From positions 1-5,723 of the forward strand of contig JAGWPI010000213.1 in assembly GCA_028877005.1 (NCBI GenBank): 5,723 nt of DNA. Direction: 5' to 3'. Shown here in pieces: positions 5,615 through 5,723 of this stretch (the stretch's first letter is position 1; each line of letters starts with the position of its first letter). The notes under the pieces were generated by a model. It was not told where the DNA came from. It worked only from the letters and a program-made list of their open reading frames with translations, and made no database searches. A program made the position numbers and the translations under genes. This DNA is from Bacteroidota bacterium. Its GTDB lineage: Bacteria; Bacteroidota; Bacteroidia; Chitinophagales; Chitinophagaceae.

Positions 5615-5723
5615 CTCTCCGAAAGATTGCTGCATTTTATTTGGCAGTTTCAATATTTTAATTCAGCATCATTATTAACAGATGCAGGTGAGCCGATTAA
5701 AATTATTAAAATAGGTCAATACA
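5597..5723 (+). CDS. DUF2851 family protein, 5' fragment
   Basis: The first 42 codons of a gene that runs off the right edge. The segment LLHFIWQFQYFNSASLLTDA (11-30), then GEPIKIIKIGQ (31-41), follows the start of DUF2851 proteins, in which a short helix with an aromatic FIWQ/K motif precedes a loop with DGEPV and a strand ending in PGQ. DUF2851 proteins are typically about 420-430 residues, are widespread in Bacteroidota and have no established function. ATG 5597 fits the family start. An in-frame stop lies upstream at 5552-5554, inside the end of maf. The start codon lies in the loop of an inverted repeat, and the gene is probably the third in the UbiA-maf operon. Confidence 0.8.
   Translation, partial: MLELQYLSERLLHFIWQFQYFNSASLLTDAGEPIKIIKIGQY

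Noticed and set aside
1..5723. Mobile elements, CRISPR arrays, tRNA or rRNA genes, toxin-antitoxin or defence systems
   Set aside because: I found no transposase, integrase, spaced direct-repeat array, tRNA-like fold or defence-type domain. Nearly all of the sequence is explained by conserved genes.

Overview
This AT-rich window (roughly one-third G+C by eye) comes from a Bacteroidota chromosome, most likely in or near the Chitinophagaceae. The evidence is the type of each protein: a Bacteroidota-style TopA, a DUF2520 Rossmann protein, a geranylgeranylglycerol-phosphate-type UbiA prenyltransferase, a YhdE-type Maf protein, a DUF2851 protein, and an alpha/beta hydrolase of a kind I associate with Chitinophagaceae. 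Start codons lack clear Shine-Dalgarno sequences, and TAnnTTTG-like boxes, the Bacteroidota -7 element, occur in the non-coding DNA.

Left half (minus strand): topA enters from the right and runs off the left edge, with 635 codons visible. Its leader holds a 9-bp inverted repeat and a weak promoter candidate. Upstream of it lies an alpha/beta hydrolase gene on the same strand.

Right half (plus strand): a DUF2520 gene starts only 15 bp from the hydrolase start, head to head, and ends in a strong intrinsic terminator that overlaps its stop codon. A 266-bp gene-free stretch of very AT-rich DNA follows. It holds phased A/T tracts, a short palindrome, a repeated ACCGTT word and a possible -7 box. 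Then comes a probable operon: a UbiA-family prenyltransferase starting at TTG, maf, and the first 42 codons of a DUF2851 gene, with gaps of 44 and 38 bp. The DUF2851 start codon sits in the loop of an 11-bp perfect inverted repeat.

The genes are housekeeping or conserved lineage-specific genes: DNA topology (TopA), nucleotide-pool or division control (Maf), a possible archaeal-type ether-lipid step (UbiA family), and three proteins of unknown exact role. I see no mobile element, CRISPR array, RNA gene or clear novel system. The points worth a second look are regulatory and architectural, plus the lipid-chemistry question raised by the prenyltransferase.
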